The notes: generated by a model from the sequence alone, not told the origin. Shown: positions 11,867-22,490, counted from the stretch's first letter. The stretch is 64,000 nt of DNA from Gambelia wislizenii (GCA_030847615.1 JAUMIR010000005.1:82494492-82558491), one strand, 5' to 3'. Numbers and translations are program-made.

Positions 11867-12300
11867 CTAAGCGAGCCTGAGCTCATTCTGTGCTTTATTT
11901 TTTCTCACTTTACTCCTAAATGTGTTCGCTATCTGTTTGAATTCTTCTCTGGTGATTTCCCCCTTTTTCCATTTCCTATACATGTTCCTTTTAAAACCTA
12001 GCTCTGTTGAAAGTTCTTTAGTCATCCATCCTGGTTTCTTGAGACACCTCCCATTTTTCTTCTCATTAGTACTGTTTGAAATTGTGCCTTCAGTATCTCT
12101 CTTTTGAAAAAGTCCCATCCATCTTCTAGTCCCTTCTCTTTTAGTATTCCTGACCATGGGATCACCCGCAGTATTTCCCTGAGCTTATTGAAATCAGCTC
12201 TCCTAAAGTCAACAATGTGTGTCTGACTATGCCTGGCTTCCCCTTTCCATTGCATAACAAACTCCAGGAGAACATGATCACTCTCACCTAAGGTGTTCAC
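11867..12300 (-). pseudogene. CR1 ORF2, end of endonuclease and linker to RT
   Basis: After the insertion the reading frame resumes with the GESDHVLLEF motif, the SDH-type terminal motif of apurinic-like endonucleases of non-LTR elements, then a linker containing RADFNKLREIL. A frameshift moves the frame to 12157-11867 (GWMTKELSTELGFKRNMYRK and the following EEFKQIANTFRSKVRKNKAQ), the usual CR1 linker before the RT. Stops between 11866 and 11503 separate it from the RT core. Confidence 0.85.
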
Positions 12301-12306
12301 TCTCAC

Positions 12307-12736
12307 AAAAGCTCTGATGCTGAATATAAAGTTCAAAAAAGGGGGAAGTTTATTTTAAAGAACAAAAGTAAAAGGCTTTCTCCTCCCCTGCTCTAAAAGG
12401 CTTGAAATAAAAAGTACTTTACTGTTGGAGTTCCAGCACTCTTCGGGGTGTCATCTCTCTGGGTTTGATCTCCTCACTCAGTGGAGCTGGTGCAGGGTCT
12501 TTCAGCTCCTGATTCCTTTGACTGTTGTTGGTAATTAATTGGGCTAAATGGTTGTTGGTAACTAATTTGTCTAAAAGGTGTAAGAAATGCCCTTCCTGGC
12601 TGTCTGGGCCTGCTTGCCACCAATAAACAACTCTCTGCAAGTTCACAGCAAATACTGCCCAAAAGAACCAAAAACTACTAGGTAGAACAGAGCTTGCTGG
12701 GAAGGAACAAACCAAACCTGGAAAAATGCAGAGAAT
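12307..12736 (-). mobile_element. LTR-like insertion inside CR1 ORF2
   Basis: A 430-bp block interrupts the endonuclease coding region and is flanked by the 6-bp duplication TCTCAC (12301-12306 and 12737-12742). Without it the CR1 protein reads from VNGVQVV directly to VNTLGESDH. A 5-6 bp duplication fits an LTR retroelement. On the minus strand an AATAAA signal lies about 50 bp before the end, as in R/U5. The ends are not clean TG...CA, so solo LTR is an inference; an unclassified DNA element is possible. The 297-codon frame starting at 13312 reads into this block and its last third is spurious. Confidence 0.6.
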
Positions 12737-12742
12737 TCTCAC

Positions 12743-13312
12743 CACTTGCACCCCATTAACCAGGTCATCCCTGTTTGTTAGGATCATGTCTAAAATAGCT
12801 GACCCCCTTGTTGCCTCTTCCACCTTTTGGACAATTAAATTGTCTTCCAGGCAAGTAAGGAATTTGCTAGACCTTGATGTTTTGATTGAGTTAGATTTCC
12901 AGCAAATATCAGGATAGTTGAAGTCACCCATCACTACTACATCTCTCCTTTCTGCATGTGTGGTCATCTGTTCTAGAAAGGCATCATCCAATTTCTCCAT
13001 CTGACTTGGGGGTCTGTAGGAGAGTCCCACAATAACATCCCTGTTGTTTCCCTCCCCTTTAATTTTTATCCAGATGTTCTCCATCTGGCTTCCAGTATTG
13101 ATGTCATGGATCTCTTCAGTGGTGCAAATATCCCTGACATATAATGATATTCCTCCTCCTTTCCTGTTTGGCCTGTTTCTCTTAAAAAGGTTATACCCCT
13201 CTATTCCTACATTCCAGTCATGAGACTCATCCCACCAGGTTTCAGTAATGCCTATTATATCATATTTGCTTTGTTGTGCTAGGAGTTCAAGTTCATCTTG
13301 CTTATTTCCCAT
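12743..13312 (-). pseudogene. CR1 ORF2 endonuclease domain
   Basis: Minus-strand frame with the apurinic/apyrimidinic-endonuclease fold of CR1: DIIGITETWWDESHDWN holds the catalytic ETW glutamate, followed by GGGISLYVRD, VGLSYRPPS, VVMGDFNYPDI (catalytic D and N) and a DMILTN motif. This enzyme nicks target DNA for target-primed reverse transcription. An open YTNGQS stretch precedes the Met at 13312, as usual in CR1, so the Met may not be the original start. The domain lacks only its end, which lies past the 430-bp insertion at 12300-12022. Confidence 0.9.
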
Positions 13313-13639
13313 GCTCTGTCCATTAGTGTAGAGATATCTAAGACCATGTGTCCTCTTTACTGCCTATGCAAGTTTTTTTGCTTCCCACTGTTGGGTCCTT
13401 GCACTGTTTGCCTTCTTCCCTCTATAACAGTTTGACTTTTTTCTCCAGCCCTTTTGCCTTCCAGATTACTTTTCCCTCCCCCATATGACTCAGTTTAAAG
13501 CCCCCCTGATCAAATTCTTGAGACTGTTGGCAAAAATGTTTTTGCCTACTGTCGTGAGATGCACCCCATCCCTTGCCAGAAGTCCCCTCGCATGGAACCA
13601 CAGCCCATGATCCAAGAATCCAAATCATTCTCTGCAACA

Positions 13640-14467
13640 TCATCTACAGAGACAGTTGTTTACATTGGCTATTTTCCTCTCCCTTCTTGGACCATGCCCT
13701 TCAACTGGCAGAAGAGACGAGATGACAACCTGTGCATCCATTTCTTTCAGCTTCCTCCCCAGAGCCTCATAATCTCTCCTGATATTCAGAAAGCTGTGCC
13801 TTGCAGTATCATTAGTTCCCACATGGACCAAAACGAAAGGGTAATGATCAGTAGGCTTGACCATTCTTGTCAGCCTCTCTGTCACATCACAGATCTTTGC
13901 CCCAGGGAGACAACACACCTCCTGAGACATCTTGTCAGGCCCACAAATCACTGCTTCTGTACCCCTCAGCAAGGAGTTCCCACAATGACCACCAAACCTC
14001 CCCTGAGGCTTAGCAGTGGCTGTTTCTTGCAGTGATACTCTCAGGGTTCCCTGTTCTGTCTCTGAAGTCTGTCCATGCTGTTCTTCCTTGTTGTCCTTGA
14101 TAAGGGAGAGAGCTTCAAATCGATTCTGTAGCTGCAAGCTGCCAGGACAATCCCTTGTTTTTCTACTTCTGTGTGTGACATTCCTCCAGCTGTCTACCTC
14201 CTGTGTATGTGAAGTGACCCTCTCCTCCCCAGCAACTTCCTCTGTGGGGTCCCTGTCCAAGACTGTTCATTCTGTTCTGTCCAGGAAAAGCTCTTGCTCA
14301 CAAATATGGTGAAGTGTGGCTACCTAGGTCTCCAGCTGCTGGACTTTCTCCTCCAAGAAAGCTACCAACTTGCACTTGGTGCATGTAAAGTTCCCCACAT
14401 CTGTAGACAAGAAGACAAACATCCCACAAGTGTTGCAGGTGACTGCAGCAGTTCCCCCAGTGTCCAT
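13640..14467 (-). pseudogene. CR1 ORF1: zinc motif plus SGNH/GDSL-type esterase
   Basis: From the ATG at 14467 the frame encodes a small cysteine module (CNTC at residues 11-14, CTKC at 29-32) followed by a short charged coil. Two in-frame stops (TAG near 14326, TGA near 14279) precede the long open part from 14260. The latter ends in an esterase-like domain: GNSLLRGTE where GDSLLRGTE is usual, then VHVGTNDTARH (the G-N block of SGNH hydrolases) and ISSLLPVEGHGPRRE. CR1 ORF1 proteins of this type are known to carry a PHD-like zinc finger and esterase; their role in retrotransposition is not settled. The Asp beside the catalytic Ser has become Asn. Inactive because of the stops. Confidence 0.85.
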
Positions 14468-14985
14468 GCTGAGAAGTCTTAAGTAATCAGTGAAACAGGA
14501 CTGTGGGCTTCCTCCTCAAAAAATCCTCCGGTATTCACCAATCTCTGTCAGTGAGCTCAATCTACTGGGAATATAACTTTATAGAGATCTCCTGGCTGCA
14601 AGCTCATTCTGAAGGCAAGTTACTGCTTCACTTCCTCTAAGCAAGAAACCCTCGTAAGTGTTTTTTTTTTTAATAAAAATTTGTAAAGGAGAACCTCTAA
14701 AACAAAGTCCGTTGGTCCCCTGCTGCTTATGCTGTACTTTTGCTTGGTTGATAAAATTCTTTTCCCTGGCAGGAAACTGGCCTGGAAAGCCTCTGGGATG
14801 AGTTATATAGAGCTAGGCTTCTAGCTGCACCCCCCCCAGTGCCTCACAGATGTGACTCACAGAAGCTCCACCCCCTCAGCAACAAGCACACTCTTCCAAG
14901 AGTTTTAAAAATAATCAAACTCACCCACTCAAAATGGCTGCCCAGAAGCTGCTCTCCTTTTTCTCCCTGGCAGGAAACTTTTCTT
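14468..14985 (-). other. Putative CR1 5' UTR
   Basis: The sequence upstream of ORF1 has no open frame. It includes a T run at 14661-14670, an internal repeat of CCCTGGCAGGAAAC at both ends of a roughly 200-bp interval, and an AAAATGGCTGCC word. It is probably the CR1 5' UTR/promoter, by position only. Confidence 0.45.
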
Positions 14986-15240
14986 TATGTAACAATATGA
15001 TCTGTTTGCATACTGCATTCAATACATTATATTCACCATGAAAGGTATACAAATGTGAATCCAGAAGGCTTTGTATGAACTCTTGCCTATTACACAACCT
15101 ATTAATAACTGTATGTACAGGATATCAAATTCATGTGGAGGCTCATGATATGTGAACAAGAACCCTAGAAATCAGGAGTGGATGAAACAAGGTGCTCCCC
15201 TGCTCCCAAGTTGAGAAAAGCATGGGCTCGATTGTTGATC

Positions 15241-15440
15241 TGTTGTTGTTGTGTACCTTCACATCATTTCTGACTTATGTTGACTCTAAGGTGAAATGTA
15301 TCACGGGGTTTTCTTGGCAAGATTTATTCAGAGGGGTTTGCCTTTGGCTTTCCTCTGAGGCTGAGAGAGGGTGACTTGCCCAAGGTCATCCAATGAATTT
15401 CCATGGCTGAGTGGGGGTTTGACCTGGTCTCCAGAGTCAT
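15241..15440 (-). mobile_element. tRNA-derived SINE (part 1 of 2, 3' part)
   Basis: On the minus strand this is the body and tail of the tRNA-derived SINE found five times here: a MIR-like core word (GACCTTGGGCAAGTCACCC in forward orientation), the CTTGCCAAGAAAACC-type block and the terminal ACAACAACAA tail at the left. Its tRNA head lies past the MITE at 15443-15733 (see 15740-15776). Confidence 0.85.
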
Positions 15441-15442
15441 AG

Positions 15443-15733
15443 GAAATTACCAGACACGGGGAAATGCAGGGAAAAAACACATCCCAACCACAACAGAAGA
15501 ATGCGATGAGAACAGAAAGGGCAACATTATCAGATTGCCCTCATCATCACCTGTTCCCAGGATGTAGTGCTGGCACAGATGAGGCTTCACTTTTGTATTG
15601 ACCAGGCTAAGCTGCCTTATTCACTCCCACATTATGCCACCAGAGCACTGAAGGAGAGTGTCATCTGATAATCTCACCTGTTTCTGTTCTCTTCACATTC
15701 TTCTGACTTGGTTTTTGTCATGTCTGATAATCT
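15443..15733. mobile_element. MITE inserted in SINE, with TCATAG duplication
   Basis: Imperfect palindrome of 291 bp, flanked by TCATAG on both sides (15437-15442, 15734-15739), splitting the SINE. Ends: GAAATTACCAGACACGG and complement of TCATGTCTGATAATCTT. Inner inverted arms share an AGAAGAATG...GAGAACAGAAA...TTATCAGA block. The ATTATCAGA motif links it to the larger elements at 19563, 32771 and 41279. No protein. Confidence 0.8.
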
Positions 15734-15739
15734 TCATAG

Positions 15740-15776
15740 TCCAATGCTCAAACCACTATGCCATGCTGGCTCTCTG
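15740..15776 (-). mobile_element. tRNA-derived SINE (part 2 of 2, tRNA head)
   Basis: Reverse complement gives the 5' head GAGAGCCAGCATGGCATAGT, an A-box-containing tRNA-like start. It joins to 15440 when the MITE is removed. Confidence 0.8.
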
Positions 15777-16919
15777 ATGCTCTGTACACTTGTATAATTA
15801 TTCACATCTAATTTTCAGGCACGTGACTTTCCATATGAACAATGTAACAAGGGATAGAGTCTTCTCTTCTGTGTTTGAGAAAGGGAGATGAACAATGCAT
15901 GAATAGAGCTTCTGTGTAATCATGTACCTATGTTGAATGCAACAAGTGAACACCAGTCTGGTATTCATGCAGGGATGCTAGTGTAAATCTGGAGCAATGA
16001 AGAAACTTCAGATTAGAAAAGAAAGCACATCTTTGCATTCTCCAGCTGTGGGGTGAATTGGCTGGGGAAATCTTTGTTTCAGCAGATTTCTCTGCTTCAG
16101 TACCTCTGTTAGCAGCTTGGGTTGACACAGCAGAATCCTATACTTACTATTCTGAAGAAAGTCCCATTGACTTATATGAGTCTTAATTCCAAGAAAGTGT
16201 ACAAAGTATTGTAGCCTCAGTTATTGCAACAGTAATATGTACTTTGCTGGGCTTTAAGGATCCTGTAACAAGTGACAATCTGTCTTGAGCTTGATGTGTA
16301 AAAACAAACTACAGGCTGGGAAACAAGCAGCTAAACTGGTCATGCATGATAAAGTACTTGATAACAAGGAGAACACAAACCATTACTGATGCCACATAAA
16401 TAGTGGAAGACAGAAAGTGTTTTAAAGCTACACTGTTACACAATAAGGAAACGTTGCCAAATGTGTATTGACTTGGGGAAATATAAAATTTACCTATTCA
16501 TTTTCACTTCCCTTTTAAACATACGAGATTGAATGTAATGGCTAAAAATATTTGGGGAAATACTAGGGAGCCATTTTAATGTTTTGTTGATTATATTTGT
16601 TAGGTACAGATCCTATTTAGGCCCACCAGCAGAACCACTTTAGTTTTATAAATATAATTTTAGTGGACAGTATTCCAGTAGCATTAGTTACAGGCTGATA
16701 GGAACAGAGATAATAGAAAGAGCCCTGGAGATAATACTGTCAATCCCATGCCCTTCTGACAAGTGCCTTGATTGATACTCCAGAACTGGAGAAACCCATG
16801 GTGAGCAGAACCTCTCAATTGACATACAAGATGTCAGTATGGAAAGATTATTCTAATATCATGTTTTTAAAAAGAAAAATATGCACTGAAAGATAAAGAG
16901 ACCTGCTTCTATAGAAATG
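15777..16919. other. No gene recognised
   Basis: AT-rich sequence without recognised repeat ends or exons; only a few short, unremarkable open frames. Confidence 0.5.
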
Positions 16920-17410
16920 CAGTTGTCCCTTCATATTTGTGGGGGTTAGAGGTGGAGCACCACCATGAAAGTGAAAAAAACTGTGAATAAGTTAAGCTCC
17001 ACCCCAACATACATACTACACTATGGTATTATAGACTCCTCTCCCACTAACAGGACTGCCGATACTTGCCACTGTGGTAGCGACACTCGCCCCTGGGCCC
17101 ACAAACCATGCCCCTCACCCACACTCACCTCCCTGCCAGCTCTCCCTCTCTCGGCCTTGCCAACAACACAACTCCAGATTGCTTTCTTACCTTGCACCAA
17201 AACAGCGCTGCCCATTTAAACAGTAAGGTCACTCCTTTTCCAAACTGAAACTAAAAGTTGCAACTGTAAGAACACCCACTCACCCCGGATGAACAAATCA
17301 TGCCCCTCTCCCACACTTGCCTCCCCCCAGCTCTCCCTCCCTCTGCCCTGCCAACAACACAGTGCTGCTTTAGTGCTGCTTTAGTGCTAGTGTGAGGGGC
17401 ATGGTTTGTT

Positions 17411-19168
17411 CAACCTGACAACCTGCCCCCTTGACCCTTGCCCATCTTGGCTGGCCATCCAGGGAGGGGACGCATTGTGGAAATTCCTTGTGAGCAACAT
17501 CAATGCATCCTTCAGGGAAGGATATATTCCATCATGTCTAAAGGAGGCGGCTGTTAAGCCTATTTTGAAAAAACCTTCCCTGGACCCCCTAGCTATGAAT
17601 AATTATAGCCCAGTCTCCTTATTGCCATTTTTGAGCAAGGTGATTGAGAGGGCGGTAGCTCTTCAACTCCAAGCTGTCTTGGATGAAACCGATTACCTAG
17701 ACCCATTTCAAACTGGCTTTAGGAAAGGCTTTGGGGTTGAAACTGCCATGGTTGCTTTGACCGACGATCTGCGTCTGAGCATCGACAGGGGTAGTGTGAC
17801 CCTGTTGGTGCTCCTAGACCTCTCAGCGGCTTTTGATATGATAGATCACAGCATTCTTCTGGATCACCTGAGGGAGTTAGGCATTGGAGGCACTGCTTTG
17901 CAGTGGTTCCAGTCCTTCCTCTCAGGCAGGACCCAGAGAGTGCTGCTCGGGGACAGTAGCTCCAGTAAAAGGAAGCTTACCAGTGGAGTAGCACAGGGTG
18001 CTATTCTGTCCCCGATGTTATTTAACATCTATATGAAGCCGCTGGGTGAGATTATCTGGAGTTATGGTACTGGGTGTTATCAGTACGCTGATGCCACTAA
18101 GATCTATTTCTCCGTATCTCGTTAGTTGGTCTCGAATTCTGATGGCATCTCTTCTCTCAATGAATGTCTTTGGGCAGTAATGGGCTGGATGAAGAAAAAC
18201 AGATTGAGACACAATCCAGACAAGACGGAGGTGCTCACGGTAGCGGCCCTGAAACCAAGAATTTGGTTGCAATCTCCAGTCCTGGATTGGGTCACACTCT
18301 CCTCCAGTGACTGTGTTCGCAGTCTAGGGGTGCTCCTTGACTCGTTGCTCCTGATGACAAATCAGGTAAATGTGACAGTCAGGAGTGCTTGTTATCAGCT
18401 TCGGCTGATACGCCAGCTGCGCCCTTTTCTGGAATTAAGGGATCTTGAGACTGTTGTGCACACGCTGGTAACCTCACATCTTGATTTCTGTAATGCACTC
18501 TACATGGGGCTACCCTTGTGCTTAGTTCGGAAATTACAGCTGGTACAAAATATGGCAGCCAGGTTAGTTTCTGAAACATCCAGGAGGGACCACATTACTC
18601 CGGTTCTGAGGTCCCTCCACTGGCTGCCTATCAGCTTCTTGGCCCAGTACAAGGTGTTGGTTATCACATTTAATGCTCTAAATGGCTTGGACCCAAGCTA
18701 TCTCAGGGACCGCCTTCTCCTTTATAATCCTCCCCGCACTCTCCGGTCCTCTGGGAGGAATTTGTTGCAGCCACAAAGACCTAGGCTGGCGACCACCTCC
18801 CAGAGGGCTTTCTCGGCTGTCGCCCCCAAATTGTGGAATGGCCTGCCGGATGAGATCTGCCTATTGACATCATTAGACAGCTGTCAAGATGGCTCTCTTC
18901 AGGCAGGCTTTTCTGGAATAACTAACCCCGGCCTCAGGAACCCCCTCTGGAGGTTGATTCTGGAGCTCCTAACTGATGGTGCTCGCTCGGAAGGGGTTTT
19001 TAATAAATTGTATTATATGCTGGATTTAATTTGTATCGATTTAATAATGTTTTAAGGGGGGGAAGGGATTTTGAGTTGTTTTATACTATGTACTATTTTA
19101 CTGTTGTAAGCCGCCCCGATTGTTCCCAGAGGGGCGGGATATAAATAAATTTTATTATTATTATTATT
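17411..19168 (+). mobile_element. L2 LINE, RT through 3' tail
   Basis: Plus-strand, 5'-truncated L2 covering most of the reverse transcriptase, the C-terminal region, and the diagnostic 3' end (GTAAGCCGCCCCGATTG then GGGCGGGATATAAATAA) with a (TTA)n tail. The insertion lies inside the TIR element of 16920-19335. The left junction is placed where the C-rich host sequence (GGGGCATGGTTTGTTCA) ends. Confidence 0.9.
17417..19054 (+). pseudogene. L2 reverse transcriptase, one in-frame stop, damaged active site
   Basis: One reading frame from about 17417 to the stop near 19053, broken only by TAG at 18123-18125. Motifs in order: LKEAAVKPILKKPSLDP, SLLPFLSKVIERAV, FQTGFRKGFGVETAM, LLVLLDLSAAFDMIDHSILL (first catalytic Asp present), SGVAQGAILSPMLFNIYM, and QYADATKIYFS, where YADD is expected. 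After the stop the RT thumb and C-terminal region follow, ending with a WNGLPDEI block. Loss of the second catalytic Asp plus the stop make it inactive. About 545 codons, so the endonuclease is missing. Confidence 0.9.
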
Positions 19169-19562
19169 CTTTATCAGGTAAGAAAGCAAGCTGGAGTGTT
19201 TTGCTGCCAGGAAAGGAGGAGAGGGGAGGAGGAAAGAGGGTGGGGTCTTGGAGTTTGAATTACTTGAGCAGCAGCTACAAACTGTGAATATGCAAAACTG
19301 TGAATGTGAAACACATGAATGTGAAGGGACAACTGTATACATGTTCAGGCATTGATGTATATGCATGTGGAATGCCAGAAAAGGGAAAAGTAACCTGGGG
19401 AAAGTATTTTATAAGAAAGAACAGGGTAAAGAATTCTCTCCCCAGCCCTTTTTTTTTGCCACTCAAAACCTCCTCCTGCAATAAATTAATAAAAGCTTTG
19501 TCTGTAATAAATAATAAATTAACACTGCACTTCACAACATATTTGGGGCCATTTCAAATTCT

Positions 19563-20138
19563 GGAGATTATCAGATGGGGACAAAAATAGCATCCCTGTC
19601 TCACTATCTATCTCCTCTCTCACTACCCTCCTGACCCTGTCCTGGCACAGTAACAAAGAGTTTCAGACCTAACTTTAATGGTGCGCCTTCCCTCCCCCTC
19701 AGCAGCTTGCACAGAGCTGCATTCACTTCCTGGTTGAAATTCCAACCCATTCTTGCAAGAGGATGAGTGCGTGGGAAATTCAAAAATAAAAAGTCATATA
19801 TAGTTTTAAAAATGACAGCAAGCACAAAAACACACTTAAAAAACCCCAAGTAAACCGGGGAGGGTACAAAAAAGGAAATCACTTACCTGGATGTCCTGAA
19901 CACACCTGGAAGTGTTCTGGAATGGACCTCTCACTGTGGCTGGCATCGTGCTATGGAAATGGGGCACCTTTTCACTCATCTGTTGTTTTGTGACAGGAAC
20001 AGAACAGGTGATCTATTCATAGCTTTAAGCCATGAATAAAAAGCACAACAAGATGGGGATGACAGCGTCTGAAAGGGAAGCCCTGTGGTGATTTCCTGTG
20101 TTTGTGTAACACCGTATTAAGGGCATCTGATAATCTCC
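19563..20138. mobile_element. MITE family ATTATCAGA, copy 1
   Basis: Terminal inverted repeats GGAGATTATCAGA (19563-19575) and TCTGATAATCTCC (20126-20138). The interior shares blocks with 32771-33350 (same orientation) and 41279-41865 (opposite): CACTTCCTGGTT, GTGGGAAATTCAAAAATAAAA, TGGAAGTGTTCT, GCCATGAATAAAAAG. About 576 bp, non-coding. Confidence 0.8.
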
Positions 20139-22275
20139 TTAGTCATGAGTGGGTGCTTCAAAATATTTCAAGAGGAAGGGAGCATTTCAGAAGTAGAAGG
20201 GACAGTTATTAAGGCAGAAGAGCGGGTCTCTACCTTCCCCCATTTTTCTTCCCCACCTCTTTTTTTAAAGATAAAAACCCTATGTCTTCTTTTAGGCATA
20301 AGAGACTTCTGAAAACCCTGAGCACAAATGCTCTAGAGCCCCTGAGAGCAAGGCACCTTGGGCAAAGGGTGCAGTGGAAGGCTGGGGAGGAGCAGAGATA
20401 GATCAAAGGGGAGTAGCAAGGGTGTGGCAAAGGAGTGGTGCATGATCTCCTGTTGCAGAATACCTTGTGCCACCACTAGAGATGGCAATAGGCTTTTTTA
20501 AACAAAAAAACTCATTGTGGGTGAGGAGAGCTGAAATCTGGCCCATTGCCAACTGTATATCCCTGGAGTCCATTACAAGGGGGAGACAAGTGCCTATAGT
20601 GACAGAGCGCAAGGGGCTAAGGCAAAGGAGGAGGCAGGATATGGATCTTTTCATCTACAGCTATCTTTTATATTTTCCATATTATGTGTGAACACCAACC
20701 ATGACTGGAAAAAAAATGCAAGATAGTTTCAAATTCTCTTTGAAGCCACAGGGACTTGTTTCTTTTTAATATTGTTAAAGAAACAATACTGTAATTTATT
20801 GACATAGTACTTACTATATTTGTATATTCTGTCTAGGTAAATGAAAAACAAGCAGTTTTTGTTGTTGGACAGTGTCAAATTCTGTTCTTATCTTGGTAAA
20901 GATACTTTGAACATAATATCTTTTCTTGGATTCCTAGCAAAAAGAAGGTAATGCTATCTCTGCATCCAAATATGCAAAATGATTATAATAATACAGAGTA
21001 GCATTGGTGAAAAGAAACATTAGTTACAATAGTCCAGCTCCATTTGTTCAAACAGCAGAATAGCAGATGGTCAAAAAGATCTATCCGATCATGCCAAGTG
21101 CTGATGAGGCCTAGAATTTCCCTTACCTAGTGAATTCTTTTGGTCCAGTTTGTTGAGATTCCAGCCTAAAAGAACCCAAGGGCATCCCAACTGCTGTGGG
21201 AGCTGAAATCGCACAAAACTGATGTGATATTTTGTGGATGGCATATCAAAATATAGATGCCCTTGATCACATTTGGCTTTGAAGAAGCATTGCTTTTATT
21301 TGTGGAAGTTTGGTGTGTAATATTTTCTTTCACTGCAATTATTTCCCTTTGTTCTGCTATTTACCACAACATTTCCTTCTCATTTCCCCCCCTTTTATTA
21401 TCTGTTTTAGTCTGATTCTTATTTGGAAAGCAAAACATGTATATACCTACTTGCTAGTAAGGAAGATATCTATAGCATGGTATGCACAGGGAGATAAATC
21501 TTGAGCTGAAGCAAGCATAGAATATATATTTTAAATGCATATTTTACATATTTCTGTTGGTTTGTTTATTTATTTTATAACCTGCTTTTCTCTCAACACA
21601 GAATCAAGGACAGCTTATAGCTAAAATCTTACTATAGGAATGTGTCATTTCCTGCCCTTCAGGGGATAGTGAGGGGGAATCTGAAAGCTGGGATAGCATG
21701 CCTAAGCTAGAGCAGTGACCAGCAACCACCACATGCTGAGGAACAGGCTGTCCAACAAGTCTCTAAGGGATAGAATGCCCAGCAGGCTCACTCATCTGAG
21801 AAACAGAATATCCCACAGCTTCAAACTCCAGAAGAGCAAGAGATAGACTTTCAGAACTTTACTCAGGGTCTACAAGAAAAGGAATTTCTCCAGTGAACAG
21901 GACTGTTAAATAGGAAATAGGAAGCAATCAGACAACAGGACTCAGCTGGATCATAAATCACCAAAACCTCCTTTAGAAGAGCATGGCTGACAACCAACCT
22001 GTTGGAGTGAAAACCATGCTGGGTCATGTTTCTTGACTGACTGCTATCTCAGACTTCTGGACCTTGCCTTCACTTGTGACTTCACCTTTGGATAGCCCTT
22101 TGGATTGTTTGACTGATTTGGTATTTATCTGTGCATGGCCTTCAGACTGGACTATATTTACTCTAAATACTGGTAAGCTGACAAGTCTACTCCCTTTTGA
22201 ACTGTGAGCTGATTTATTGGGGTCTCTCTGCAGAACTGCCCAAGAAATTCAGTACAGAAAGTTTTTTCAACTAGT
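20139..22275. other. No gene recognised
   Basis: Mostly unassigned. Around 21565-21625 there is a weak minus-strand L2-like tail (TTTATTTATTTTATAACCTG ... AGCTTATAGC). No exon or RNA gene seen. Confidence 0.5.
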
Positions 22276-22490
22276 GAGATTTTCACACTACACTGTTGTA
22301 GTGTTACTATTCCACTTCAACTGCTCTGGCTTCCTCCTGTGGAATTCTGGGGTTTGTAGTTTAGTGAGGCCTCTCTGGCTGAGAGTTGTAAATGCCCCTC
22401 CCTAAAATGCAAATCCCAGGATTCCATGGGAGGCAGCCATAGCAACTAAAGTGGAATAGTAACACTATAACAGTGTAGTGTGAACATCTC
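22276..22490. mobile_element. MITE with about 44-bp inverted repeats
   Basis: Left end GAGATTTTCACACTACACTG and the complement of the right end share about 44 aligned bases, including TAGTGTTACTATTCCACTT. The interior has TGGGGTTTGTAGTTTAGTGAGG and, inverted, AATCCCAGGATTCCATGGGA. No coding capacity. A partial relative lies at 27216-27350. hAT-like is my guess; no 8-bp duplication was visible. Confidence 0.8.

Larger units (their letters stand above)
10114..14985 (-). mobile_element. CR1 LINE, nearly full length, minus strand
   Basis: The whole CR1 architecture is visible in order on the minus strand: a putative 5' UTR (about 14985-14468), ORF1 (from 14467), ORF2 with endonuclease (from about 13312), reverse transcriptase and C-terminal domain (to about 10350), and the conserved 3' end at 10114. 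Stops, frameshifts, a small RT deletion and an insertion at 12307-12736 make it inactive. The 5' limit is uncertain; two CCCTGGCAGGAAAC words about 200 bp apart (near 14766 and 14966) lie in the presumed 5' UTR. Confidence 0.85.
16920..19335. mobile_element. Tigger-like TIR element hosting an L2 insertion
   Basis: The left end CAGTTGTCCCTTCATATTTG and the right end TGTGAAGGGACAACTG are complementary terminal repeats, and AAACTGTGAATA words occur inside both ends. Between them lie a C-rich segment (17040-17400) in which CATGCCCCTC and CCAACAACACA-type words occur twice, an L2 LINE (17411-19168), and a purine-rich remainder. Without the L2 the host element would be about 660 bp. No transposase. 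Confidence 0.7.

Noticed and set aside
12419..12742. C-terminal third of the 297-codon frame starting at 13312
   Set aside because: It reads into the LTR-like insertion; the genuine endonuclease continues on the other side of the insertion.
13559..14312. Plus-strand open frames over the CR1 ORF1
   Set aside because: They are antisense shadows of the CR1 ORF1 reading on the minus strand.
19052..19590. Plus- and minus-strand short frames near 19.1-19.6 kb
   Set aside because: They cover the L2 3' UTR, tail and the TIR element; no coding signature.
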